Made by a program: the position numbers and the translations under genes
The notes under the pieces: generated by a model
The model's database searches: none
Seen by the model: only the letters and a program-made list of their open reading frames with translations
What the model was told of the DNA's origin: nothing
Source of the DNA: Eubacterium sp. TM05-53
GTDB taxonomy: Bacteria > Bacillota_I > Bacilli_A > Erysipelotrichales > Erysipelotrichaceae
NCBI RefSeq assembly: GCF_003436425.1
Contig: NZ_QSPK01000006.1
Location: 1-64,000 of the forward strand
Reading direction: 5' to 3'
DNA: 64,000 nt
In this document: positions 28,114 through 36,219 of the stretch, one piece after another
Numbering within the stretch: the first letter of the stretch is position 1
Layout of the letters: every line of letters begins with the position of its first letter

Positions 28114-29148
28114 ATGAAAATTTTAGTAACGGGTGGTGCTGGTTTCATTGGTGGAAACTTTGTACATTATATGGTAAATAAATATCCTGAGGATATGATT
28201 GTAAACTTGGATAAATTGACGTATGCAGGTAACTTAGAGACTTGTAAGCCTGTAGAAGATAAGCCTAACTATAAATTTATCAAGGGTGATATTGCAGATC
28301 GTGAATTCATCATGGATTTGTTTGAAAAAGAAAAGTTTGATGTTGTTGTTAACTTTGCGGCTGAAAGTCATGTGGATCGTAGTATTGAAGATCCTGAAAT
28401 CTTCGTTAAGACAAACGTAATGGGAACAACTACATTATTAGATGCTTGTGTTAAATATGGTATTCAAAGATATCACCAAGTTTCTACTGATGAAGTATAT
28501 GGTGATCTTCCTTTAGATCGTCCTGATTTGTTCTTTACTGAAAACACACCTTTACACACTTCAAGTCCTTATTCAAGTGCTAAGGCAAGTGCTGACTTAT
28601 TTGTTCTTGCATACCACAGAACGTATGGTTTGCCAGTAACAATTAGTCGTTGTTCAAATAACTATGGTCCTTATCATTTCCCAGAAAAATTAATTCCATT
28701 AATTATTTCTCGTGCATTAAATGATGAAACAATTCCAGTATATGGAACTGGTGAAAATGTACGTGACTGGTTACATGTATATGATCACTGTGTAGCTATT
28801 GATTTAATTGTTCGTAAGGGACGTGTTGGTGAAGTTTATAATGTGGGTGGTCACAATGAAAGAACAAACTTAGAAGTTGTGAAGACTGTATTACATGCAT
28901 TAAACAAACCTGAAAGCTTAATTACGTATGTAACAGATAGAAAAGGTCATGACATGCGTTATGCGATTGATCCTACGAAGTTGGAAACAGAACTTGGATG
29001 GAAACCAAAATATACATTTGATACAGGTATTCCAATGACAATTCAATGGTATTTAGACAACAAAGAATGGTGGGAAAACATCATTAGTGGTGAATACCAA
29101 AACTATTTTGAAAAGATGTATGTAGAAAAAGGAAGAGCTAAGGAATAA
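28114..29148 (+). CDS. rmlB: dTDP-glucose 4,6-dehydratase RmlB
   Basis: This 344-residue extended SDR forms dTDP-4-keto-6-deoxyglucose. It has the Rossmann loop TGGAGFIGGNF, the active-site STDEVYGDL and the Tyr-x3-Lys in YSSAKASADL. NNYGPYHFPEKLIPL and VRDWLHVYDHC complete the RmlB pattern. The ATG at 28114 follows GGAG from the end of rmlC; an in-frame ATG at 28090 lies inside rmlC and was not chosen. Its last codons form part of an intrinsic terminator. Confidence 0.97.
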   Translation: MKILVTGGAGFIGGNFVHYMVNKYPEDMIVNLDKLTYAGNLETCKPVEDKPNYKFIKGDIADREFIMDLFEKEKFDVVVNFAAESHVDRSIEDPEIFVKTNVMGTTTLLDACVKYGIQRYHQVSTDEVYGDLPLDRPDLFFTENTPLHTSSPYSSAKASADLFVLAYHRTYGLPVTISRCSNNYGPYHFPEKLIPLIISRALNDETIPVYGTGENVRDWLHVYDHCVAIDLIVRKGRVGEVYNVGGHNERTNLEVVKTVLHALNKPESLITYVTDRKGHDMRYAIDPTKLETELGWKPKYTFDTGIPMTIQWYLDNKEWWENIISGEYQNYFEKMYVEKGRAKE

Positions 29149-29166
29149 TCTTTAGCTTTTCTTCTT
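29136..29166 (+). terminator. terminator overlapping the rmlB stop
   Basis: AGCTAAGG (29136-29143) pairs with CTTTAGCT (29150-29157) around AATAAT, followed by a T-rich tail. It may lower rmlD transcription relative to rmlACB. No new promoter is evident in the 40-base gap. Confidence 0.65.
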
Positions 29167-29187
29167 AAATGAAAGGAAGGTTTTCTT

Positions 29188-30102
29188 ATGAAGATTTTTG
29201 TGACAGGTGTGGCTGGACAATTGGGTCATGATGTAATGAATGAATTGGCTTCTAGAGGATATGTGGGAGTAGGTACAGACTTAGCTGAAAGCTATAGTGG
29301 TATTCAGGATGGTTCTTATGTAACGACGGCTGAATATGTATCTTTGGATATCACAAATTCAGAGGCTGTAATGAATACAATTAAATGTGTTAATCCAGAT
29401 GTAGTTGTACACTGTGCAGCATGGACGGCTGTAGACTTGGCCGAAGATGAAGATAAACAGGCTAAGGTTAAAGCTATCAATGTGGATGGCACACAAAATA
29501 TTGCGGATGCTTGTAAAGAAGTCGATGCGAAGATGGTCTATATTTCTACAGACTATGTATTTGATGGACAAGGAACCAAGCCTTGGCAACCGGATTGTAA
29601 AGATTATAAGCCATTGAATGTATATGGAAAGACTAAACTAGGTGGAGAACTAGCTGTTTCAAATACGTTATCTAAATATTTCATTGTTCGGATTGCGTGG
29701 GTATTTGGAAAGAATGGAAATAACTTCATTAAAACGATGTTAAATGTGGGAAAAAAATTTGATACATTACGAGTTGTAAATGATCAAATTGGTACGCCAA
29801 CCTATACATTTGATTTAGCACGATTATTAGTTGATATGTTTGAAACCGATAAATATGGCTATTATCATGCAACAAATGAAGGCGGATATATCAGCTGGTA
29901 TGATTTTGCGTGTGAAATCTTTAAACAAGCTGGATATACTATAAAAGTAAATCCTGTAACAACAGAAGAATATGGTTTATCAAAGGCTGCTCGTCCATTT
30001 AATTCTCGTTTAGATAAATCTAAGCTAGTAGAAAATGGTTTTAAACCATTACCTACTTGGCAGGATGCATTAGCACGTTATTTGAAAGAAATGGGTTGTT
30101 AA
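29188..30102 (+). CDS. rmlD: dTDP-4-dehydrorhamnose reductase RmlD
   Basis: This 304-residue SDR reduces dTDP-4-keto-L-rhamnose to dTDP-L-rhamnose. It has the NADPH loop GVAGQLGHDV, VVHCAAWTAVD, ISTDYVFDGQG and the catalytic Tyr-x3-Lys in YGKTKLGGE. RIAWVFGKNGNNF is also typical. AAAGGAAGG lies just before the ATG. It completes the dTDP-rhamnose pathway, so rhamnose is very likely in at least one polymer made here. Confidence 0.96.
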   Translation: MKIFVTGVAGQLGHDVMNELASRGYVGVGTDLAESYSGIQDGSYVTTAEYVSLDITNSEAVMNTIKCVNPDVVVHCAAWTAVDLAEDEDKQAKVKAINVDGTQNIADACKEVDAKMVYISTDYVFDGQGTKPWQPDCKDYKPLNVYGKTKLGGELAVSNTLSKYFIVRIAWVFGKNGNNFIKTMLNVGKKFDTLRVVNDQIGTPTYTFDLARLLVDMFETDKYGYYHATNEGGYISWYDFACEIFKQAGYTIKVNPVTTEEYGLSKAARPFNSRLDKSKLVENGFKPLPTWQDALARYLKEMGC

Positions 30103-30199
30103 TCTAATATTTGGAATCACTAAATGGAAATATTTACTTGAGGATAATGATTTCTTATGTTATTTTTAAAGATGATTGAAAAAAGAAAAGAGGAGAATA

Positions 30200-30919
30200 A
30201 TGAATAAAGTATTGTTAATTATTCCAGCGTACAACGAACAAGATTCTATTTTATCAACAATAAGCACGATTGATGTATATAATAAGAATCATTCTTCAAA
30301 TAAATTAGATTATATTGTTATTAATGATGGTTCTAAAGATAGAACAGAAGAGATACTAACATCTAATAATAAGCCTCATATTAAATTAGTGCATAATTTA
30401 GGTATTGGTGGAGCGGTTCAAACTGGATACAAATATGCATTAGAAAACAATTATGATATTGCGATTCAGTTTGATGGTGATGGGCAGCATGATGTGAATT
30501 TTGTAGGAGATATTTGTAAACCTATTTTTGAAGGAAAAGCAAATATGACAATTGGATCTCGTTTTGTAGAGGGTTCGACAAGTGAGTTTAAATCTACAAA
30601 GGCTCGTCAAATGGGAATTAAAATTATTTCGGCATTTATTAAGCTTTTTACCGGTGAAAAATTATATGATGTAACATCAGGTTTTAGAGCAATCGATAAG
30701 AGTTTAATTGCTCAATTTGCGTTAGATTATCCTTTGGAATATCCAGAACCCATTTCAACCACACAAATTTTGAAACAAGGATTACATATTGTAGAAGTTC
30801 CTGTAGAAATGAAGGAACGTAATGGTGGTGTTTCTTCAATTCGTAGTTGGAAGAATGCTTACTATATGATTAATGTTTTATTATCGATTATGATAATTGG
30901 AACAAGGAGGTCAAAATAA
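30200..30919 (+). CDS. GT2 polyprenyl-phosphate glycosyltransferase (DPM1-like)
   Basis: This 239-residue DPM1-like GT2 enzyme has VLLIIPAYNEQDSI, VINDGSKDRT, IGGAVQTGYKYA and IQFDGDGQHD, with RFVEGSTSEFKS further on. Such enzymes charge undecaprenyl phosphate with a sugar for use outside the membrane. GAGGAG precedes the ATG at 30200. It shares one base with a DUF2304 gene, a usual partner. The DUF2142 and acyl-transfer proteins here could use its product. Confidence 0.88.
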   Translation: MNKVLLIIPAYNEQDSILSTISTIDVYNKNHSSNKLDYIVINDGSKDRTEEILTSNNKPHIKLVHNLGIGGAVQTGYKYALENNYDIAIQFDGDGQHDVNFVGDICKPIFEGKANMTIGSRFVEGSTSEFKSTKARQMGIKIISAFIKLFTGEKLYDVTSGFRAIDKSLIAQFALDYPLEYPEPISTTQILKQGLHIVEVPVEMKERNGGVSSIRSWKNAYYMINVLLSIMIIGTRRSK

Positions 30920-31257
30920 TGCCTTTAAATCTAAGATTGGCTGTTCTGATCATTGCTTTAATATTAGCTGTCGTTGTAATTCGTATTTTACATAAGCGAA
31001 TGATACCTGTTAAATATTCATTATTATGGGGAATTGGTGTTATTATCTTATTATTTTTAGCAATTTGGCCGAATTCATTAATTGTTTTAGCAAATTTAGT
31101 TGGTTTTCAAACTGTATCTAACATGGTTATTGGTGTGCTATTAGTTATTTTATTTTTTATAACTATGTCATTAACTGTTATTGTTTCTGCTCAGAAGCGG
31201 AAAATAACATTATTAGTGCAGGAAATTTCATTGTTAAAAAGTGAAATAAAGAAATAG
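30919..31257 (+). CDS. DUF2304 small membrane protein
   Basis: This 112-residue protein has three predicted membrane segments and a charged C-terminal helix (LLVQEISLLKSEIKK). The layout and IRILHKRMIPVKYSLLWG fit DUF2304, whose genes commonly sit next to DPM1-like GT2 genes. It may anchor the GT2 or help flip the lipid-linked sugar. The TAATG overlap with the GT2 gene suggests equal synthesis. Confidence 0.82.
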   Translation: MPLNLRLAVLIIALILAVVVIRILHKRMIPVKYSLLWGIGVIILLFLAIWPNSLIVLANLVGFQTVSNMVIGVLLVILFFITMSLTVIVSAQKRKITLLVQEISLLKSEIKK

Positions 31258-31268
31258 GGGGTACTTAA

Positions 31269-32063
31269 ATGTTTAATAGAAACGATCATAGTTTTGTGAT
31301 TTGTGCATATAAAGAAAATCCGCATTTAGAAATGACAATACAGTCTTTGTTGAATCAAACAGTAAAGAGTAAAGTTTTTGTTTCTACATCTACACCGAAT
31401 GATCATATTAAAGGATTGTGTGAAAAATATGGATTAGACTTATTTGTAAATCCAAGTCCCAAGAATGCAGGAACAGATTGGAATTGGGCATATGATCATG
31501 CTCCTACTCCATTGGTTACAATTGCGCACCAAGATGATGTTTATGAACCCGATTTTTTAGAAAAAACATTAAAATATATTGGTAATAAACATGATTTTAT
31601 CATTGCGTTTACGGACTATTATGAAATCCGTAATGATAAAAAGGTATATACAAATAAGATTCTTAAAGTGAAAAGAATGATGCTAGCACCTTTGAAAAAG
31701 GATAAAAATCAATCATCTAAATTTATTCGTAGAAGAATTTTATCAATTGGATGTCCAATTTGTTGTCCAGCAGCTACTTATAATAAGGTTAGAGCTGGTA
31801 AATCTATTTTTGATACAAACTATATTAATAGTTGCGATTATAAGACGTGGTGTGATTTAGCTGAATTAAATGGGGAATTCATTTATATTGATAAACCTCT
31901 ATTAGGTCATAGAATTTATGCGGAATCAGCAACGTCAAAGAATTTAGGTGAAAATATTCGTAAAAAGGAAGATTTGGAAATTATGAGTTTATATTGGCCA
32001 AAATTTATTGCGAATGGAATAAATTCAGTTTACGCATTAAGTGAAAAAAGTAATAAGTTATAG
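31269..32063 (+). CDS. GT2-like glycosyltransferase
   Basis: This 264-residue protein opens HSFVICAYKENPHLEMTIQS, followed by VFVSTSTPNDHI, and has a metal-site-like block IAHQDDVYEPDFLEK. The NAGTDWNWAYDHA motif fits GT2 family A. The C-terminal half with SCDYKTWCDLAEL is typical of polysaccharide GT2 enzymes. The gene has a GGGGG ribosome site and lies 11 bases after DUF2304. Donor and acceptor are unknown. Confidence 0.82.
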   Translation: MFNRNDHSFVICAYKENPHLEMTIQSLLNQTVKSKVFVSTSTPNDHIKGLCEKYGLDLFVNPSPKNAGTDWNWAYDHAPTPLVTIAHQDDVYEPDFLEKTLKYIGNKHDFIIAFTDYYEIRNDKKVYTNKILKVKRMMLAPLKKDKNQSSKFIRRRILSIGCPICCPAATYNKVRAGKSIFDTNYINSCDYKTWCDLAELNGEFIYIDKPLLGHRIYAESATSKNLGENIRKKEDLEIMSLYWPKFIANGINSVYALSEKSNKL

Positions 32064-32074
32064 GAGATGATTCA

Positions 32075-32911
32075 ATGAAGGTAGTAGTTACAGGAGCTTC
32101 TGGATATATTGGAAGACATGTGGTTGATGCATTGATTAAGATGCATCATGAAGTAATTGCAGTAGATATGATTAATAAGGGGATTAATACAGATGCAAAA
32201 TTTTTATCTTTAGATATTTTCTCGGATGATATTTATAACAAATTAGGAAGACCTGATGCATGTATTCATATGGCTTGGAAAGATGGTTTTAATCATGCTT
32301 CAGATGCACATATGGGTATGTTGTCACAGCATTATGCTTTTATTAAAAACATGATTGATGGTGGTGTTAAATATTTATCCGTAATGGGTACTATGCATGA
32401 AATTGGTTACTATGAAGGTTGTGTAGATGAAAATACACCTACAAATCCTTTATCTATGTATGGAATAGCGAAAAATGCATTAAGACAATCTTCTTTATTG
32501 TTGGCAGAAAAATCAAATACGGCTTTAATGTGGTTACGTGCATACTATATTTTAGGGGATGATTCGAACAACAATTCAATTTTCTCTAAAATTACACAGA
32601 TGGAGCATGAAGGAAAGGTTTCATTCCCATTTGTTTCTGGAAAGAATAAGTATGACTTTATTAATGTTGATGAATTGGCAAAGCAGATTGCCATCGCATC
32701 TACACAATCTGAAGTGACGGGTATCATTAACTGTTGTTCTGGTAAACCTGTCTCATTGGCTGATAAAGTAAATGAATTCATTGAAAAGAATCATTTTAGT
32801 ATTCGTCCAGACTATGGAAAATTCCCAGAACGTCCTTATGATTCACCAGCTATTTGGGGAGATAATGCAAAGATTAATTTAATTATGGAGAAATATAATG
32901 GAACAAAATAG
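32075..32911 (+). CDS. NAD-dependent epimerase/dehydratase (SDR)
   Basis: This 278-residue SDR has GASGYIGRHVV, HMAWKDGF in place of the usual HxAA block, SVMGTMHEIGYYEG, and the catalytic YGIAK. It is shorter than RmlB and more like sugar-nucleotide reductases or epimerases. It overlaps the acyltransferase gene by 14 bases. It likely makes or modifies a deoxy sugar used by the adjacent GT2 proteins. Confidence 0.85.
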   Translation: MKVVVTGASGYIGRHVVDALIKMHHEVIAVDMINKGINTDAKFLSLDIFSDDIYNKLGRPDACIHMAWKDGFNHASDAHMGMLSQHYAFIKNMIDGGVKYLSVMGTMHEIGYYEGCVDENTPTNPLSMYGIAKNALRQSSLLLAEKSNTALMWLRAYYILGDDSNNNSIFSKITQMEHEGKVSFPFVSGKNKYDFINVDELAKQIAIASTQSEVTGIINCCSGKPVSLADKVNEFIEKNHFSIRPDYGKFPERPYDSPAIWGDNAKINLIMEKYNGTK

Positions 32912-33911
32912 TGTTTCGTTAAAAAAGTTTGAATCAACAAGAAGCAATAATTTAAACTTAGTCAAGTTTATAGCTGCATTGTTTGTCATCATATCGCATG
33001 CGTATCCGTTATGTAAAGGTGCTGAATATAATGATATACTATCAGACTTATCTAGAAATTCTATTGCGTTTGGAAGTTTAGCCGTTGCAATATTCTTTAT
33101 GAGTAGCGGCTTTTTTGTAACGAAAAGTTTGTTAAAGAGCAAAGATTCGAAAAAATATCTTCACAATCGTTTCATAAGAATATTTCCACCATTGTGGTTC
33201 ACGTTGCTTGTTTGTATTTTAGTTTGTGGATTGTTTTTTTCTACATACAATTTAGGTAAATATTTTTTATCTATTGATTTTCTTAAGTATTGTTTGAATT
33301 TCATCTTGATACCCATCCATAATTTACCAGGCGTATTTATGAATAATATATATCCAGGGGTTGTCAATGGTCCGTTATGGACATTACCTATTGAATTTGT
33401 TTGTTATCTTGTGTTGTTATTGGCATACAAATTAAATTTGGTGAATAAAAAGAGTTATAAATATGTAGCATTATTATTCATTGTTGCTTTTGTAGGAATT
33501 AATCTTATTCCTTTAAGTATAAAGGGGTATATTCAGCCATGTTTCTTGTTTTTCTGGGGATCCTTTTATTGGATTTACAGAGATAAGATTACTATGAATA
33601 ATACGTATTTTTTAATTTCATTAGTGGCATTTGTTTTATTGATTGTTTTAGGATATGGACACGTAGCTTCGTTTTTATTTGTTCCTTATTTAACATTATA
33701 TATTGCGTTTTGCTTGCCACAATGCAATAATCATTTAGCTTCACTAGGAAATTTATCTTATGATATTTACTTATGTGGATGGCCAATCCAACAAATGATT
33801 ATCAGTTTATTTGGTGGATCGATGCTTGTTGGTATGAATATTCTAATATCGATTCCTTTAAGTATTCTTGTTGGGTATATAACGTATAGTCTTGTAGAGA
33901 AAAACATGTAG
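32898..33911 (+). CDS. acyltransferase 3 family membrane O-acyltransferase
   Basis: This 337-residue protein has about ten membrane segments and the acyltransferase 3 pattern: NLVKFIAALFVIISHAYPL with the conserved histidine, then KKYLHNRFIRIFPPLW. These proteins O-acetylate sugars on lipid-linked or exported glycans. It is a second acetylation system besides the MBOAT/DHHW operon. It has no extracellular SGNH domain, unlike OatA. GGAG lies before its ATG inside the SDR gene. Confidence 0.9.
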   Translation: MEQNSVSLKKFESTRSNNLNLVKFIAALFVIISHAYPLCKGAEYNDILSDLSRNSIAFGSLAVAIFFMSSGFFVTKSLLKSKDSKKYLHNRFIRIFPPLWFTLLVCILVCGLFFSTYNLGKYFLSIDFLKYCLNFILIPIHNLPGVFMNNIYPGVVNGPLWTLPIEFVCYLVLLLAYKLNLVNKKSYKYVALLFIVAFVGINLIPLSIKGYIQPCFLFFWGSFYWIYRDKITMNNTYFLISLVAFVLLIVLGYGHVASFLFVPYLTLYIAFCLPQCNNHLASLGNLSYDIYLCGWPIQQMIISLFGGSMLVGMNILISIPLSILVGYITYSLVEKNM

Positions 33912-33924
33912 AGAAGAGGTCTTT

Positions 33925-35157
33925 ATGGATAATAACACAAAGAAGAATGTTATTTGGAATATGATTGGTACAACCGCAAATGCGTTCAATTCATTATTCT
34001 TTATGATTATTGTAACGCGTATCAATGGGTTGAAAGATTCTGGTATCTTTACGCTTGCCTTTTCATTGGCTTGTCTATTTTGTTTTATAGGTAACTATGA
34101 GGGAAGAGTATTCCAGGTTACAGACGTCAAGGCAGACTTTTCAAACAAAGAATATATCATACACAGAATATCAAGCTGTATTCTAATGATGACAATTGTT
34201 GTTCTGTATTGTCTAGTTATGAAGTATGATTTTTATAAAATGAGTGTTACATTGGCATTGTGCTTTATGAAATGTTGCGAAGTATTTTCGGATGTGTTTT
34301 ATGGAATACTTCAAAAGAATGATAATTTACAACAAGTTGGTAAATCCTTATTTTTTAAATCTATCGCTTCTATTGTTATATTTATTATTTTAGATTTAAT
34401 CACAAAGAATTTATTACTGTCTTGTCTAGGTTTAGATTTAATTTGGCTAATTATATTATTTTTATATGACATTCCAAAAACTAAACAACATATAAATTCA
34501 ACGGAAGAGTTTCGTGTATCAAATATTGTTAAACTCTATAAAGATGGTTTTTTCTCTTTTTCTATTCTATTTCTGGGTGTATATCTTGTAAATGCACAAA
34601 AATATGCATTGGATGGTGTCATTGTAGAATCACTACAAGCTATTTTTGGTATCGTTTTGATGCCTGCCACTATTATTAGTTTGGCTTGTCAATATTTATT
34701 GCAACCTATATTAAATACGATTGCGAATTTATATGCTTTAGGTAAGAAAAAAGAATTTAATGTTTTAATTTTCAAATCTTCATTATTAGTTCTTGTGTTT
34801 GGATTTGCATGTGTTATTGGAGCCTATTTATTGGGTATACCTGTATTAAATATTTTATATGGTGTTGATATTTCTAATTATAAATTGTGCTTAATTTTGA
34901 TTATTGTTGGAGCTGTTTTCTATTCATTAAGTACATTAATTTCCGCTGCATTAACAACAATTCGACATACATTTGTACAATTTATTGTATATTCAATCAC
35001 ATCGCTTTTTGCCTTGTTTGTTTCAAGATGGTTTATTGTTCAATTGAGTTTAATTGGAGCATCTTTGGCTTACTTATTATGTATGTTTATGCAATTTTTA
35101 TTGTATTTACTTATTTATGTATTTATTATGCGTAAACAAGAGTTTAAGGAGGTATAG
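33925..35157 (+). CDS. polysaccharide flippase (Wzx-like, MOP superfamily)
   Basis: This 410-residue protein has about twelve membrane segments, starting KKNVIWNMIGTTANAFNSLFFMIIVTR, the typical opening of Wzx-type exporters. Charged residues within helices and a PATIISLACQYLLQP segment fit the family. Wzx proteins flip undecaprenyl-linked units across the membrane. No Wzy polymerase is found within this operon; the nearest is at 47355. It is followed 2 bases later by a GT2 gene. Confidence 0.88.
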   Translation: MDNNTKKNVIWNMIGTTANAFNSLFFMIIVTRINGLKDSGIFTLAFSLACLFCFIGNYEGRVFQVTDVKADFSNKEYIIHRISSCILMMTIVVLYCLVMKYDFYKMSVTLALCFMKCCEVFSDVFYGILQKNDNLQQVGKSLFFKSIASIVIFIILDLITKNLLLSCLGLDLIWLIILFLYDIPKTKQHINSTEEFRVSNIVKLYKDGFFSFSILFLGVYLVNAQKYALDGVIVESLQAIFGIVLMPATIISLACQYLLQPILNTIANLYALGKKKEFNVLIFKSSLLVLVFGFACVIGAYLLGIPVLNILYGVDISNYKLCLILIIVGAVFYSLSTLISAALTTIRHTFVQFIVYSITSLFALFVSRWFIVQLSLIGASLAYLLCMFMQFLLYLLIYVFIMRKQEFKEV

Positions 35158-35159
35158 AA

Positions 35160-36113
35160 ATGGATTTAATTTCAATTGTAGTACCTGTCTATAATGCTGA
35201 AAAATATATTGGAACTTGTATAAATAGTGTATTAGAACAAACGTATAGTAATTTTGAATTATTATTGATTAATGATGGTTCAAAAGATAATACTTTAGAG
35301 GTATTAAAAAGCTATGAGGATGCTCGTGTTAAAGTATATTCGTTTGAAAATCAGGGTGCTGGAAAAACAAGAAATAAAGGTATACGGCTTTCAAAAGGAA
35401 AGTATATAACTTTTATTGATGCAGATGATTATATAGATGCGGATTATCTAGAAATTTTACATAAAGAAATTCAAGATAACGATGTACTAATCTCTGGATA
35501 TAAGAAAGTAAGTTTGGAAGATCATTCTTTAATGTATGTTTCAAAGCCTAAAGTATCTGTTTGGGATGAATTTCGTTATGTAGCTACATGGGGTAAATTA
35601 TATCGTTTGAATTTTCTAAAGGACAATCATATTGAATATGAAAAATTTGTCTTGGGTGAAGATGTATATATGAATGTTAAGTGTAATAGCTTAACGAACA
35701 AAGTCAGAGTGATTGACTATGCTGGGTATAATTATTGTTTTAATCCGAATTCATTAACTCAGAGTAAAAAATCGGTTCAAGGAAACAATGATATTTTGAT
35801 GTTGTTGAATAAGATTCAAAATACATTGGACTTAAGCAAGTATGATAAAAACTATATTGATTATTTTTATTTAAAATCAATTGTACAATATTTATTGATG
35901 CAGGCTAGTGTTCTAGAGAAGAATTCATATTCTAAAATCTATAATGAATCATTTGATTTCTTAAAACAGAATGATTATTATCATTTTTCATTCAATAAGG
36001 AGGATTCTTTTAAAGTCAATGTTTGTATGCTACTATTTGTGATTTTTGATATGTTACATTGGAAATCATTCATGTATCATTTTATTCGTAAACTAAACAT
36101 TCAATATGTATAA
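35160..36113 (+). CDS. GT2 glycosyltransferase
   Basis: This 317-residue classical GT2 protein has ISIVVPVYNAEKYIGTCI, LINDGSKDNT, NKGIRLSKGKYITFIDADDYI and the acceptor-side LGEDVYMN. The long helical C-terminus is common in capsule GT2 enzymes. It begins 2 bases after the flippase stop with AAGGAGG. A strong terminator follows, making it the last gene of the rhamnose operon. Confidence 0.9.
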   Translation: MDLISIVVPVYNAEKYIGTCINSVLEQTYSNFELLLINDGSKDNTLEVLKSYEDARVKVYSFENQGAGKTRNKGIRLSKGKYITFIDADDYIDADYLEILHKEIQDNDVLISGYKKVSLEDHSLMYVSKPKVSVWDEFRYVATWGKLYRLNFLKDNHIEYEKFVLGEDVYMNVKCNSLTNKVRVIDYAGYNYCFNPNSLTQSKKSVQGNNDILMLLNKIQNTLDLSKYDKNYIDYFYLKSIVQYLLMQASVLEKNSYSKIYNESFDFLKQNDYYHFSFNKEDSFKVNVCMLLFVIFDMLHWKSFMYHFIRKLNIQYV

Positions 36114-36116
36114 TTG

Positions 36117-36146
36117 GATTACTTCATTTTTGAAGCAATCTTTTTT
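36117..36146 (+). terminator. intrinsic terminator ending the rml-containing operon
   Basis: GATTACTTCA (36117-36126) pairs with TGAAGCAATC (36131-36140) around TTTT with one mismatch, then six Ts. Confidence 0.88.
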
Positions 36147-36171
36147 ATTTAATTAACAAAAGACAATTGTA

Positions 36172-36215
36172 TTGCCTTAAATATAGTAATAAAATATAAC
36201 CCGTGGAGGGTTATA
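36172..36215 (+). promoter_or_regulatory. promoter with inverted repeat over its -10
   Basis: TTGCCT (36172-36177), a 17-base spacer and TATAAC (36195-36200). The -10 is the left arm of an inverted repeat, TATAACCC (36195-36202) / GGGTTATA (36208-36215), whose right half covers the GGAGGG ribosome site. This could be an operator for the C39-like gene; no matching regulator is visible nearby. Confidence 0.5.
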
Positions 36216-36219
36216 CATA

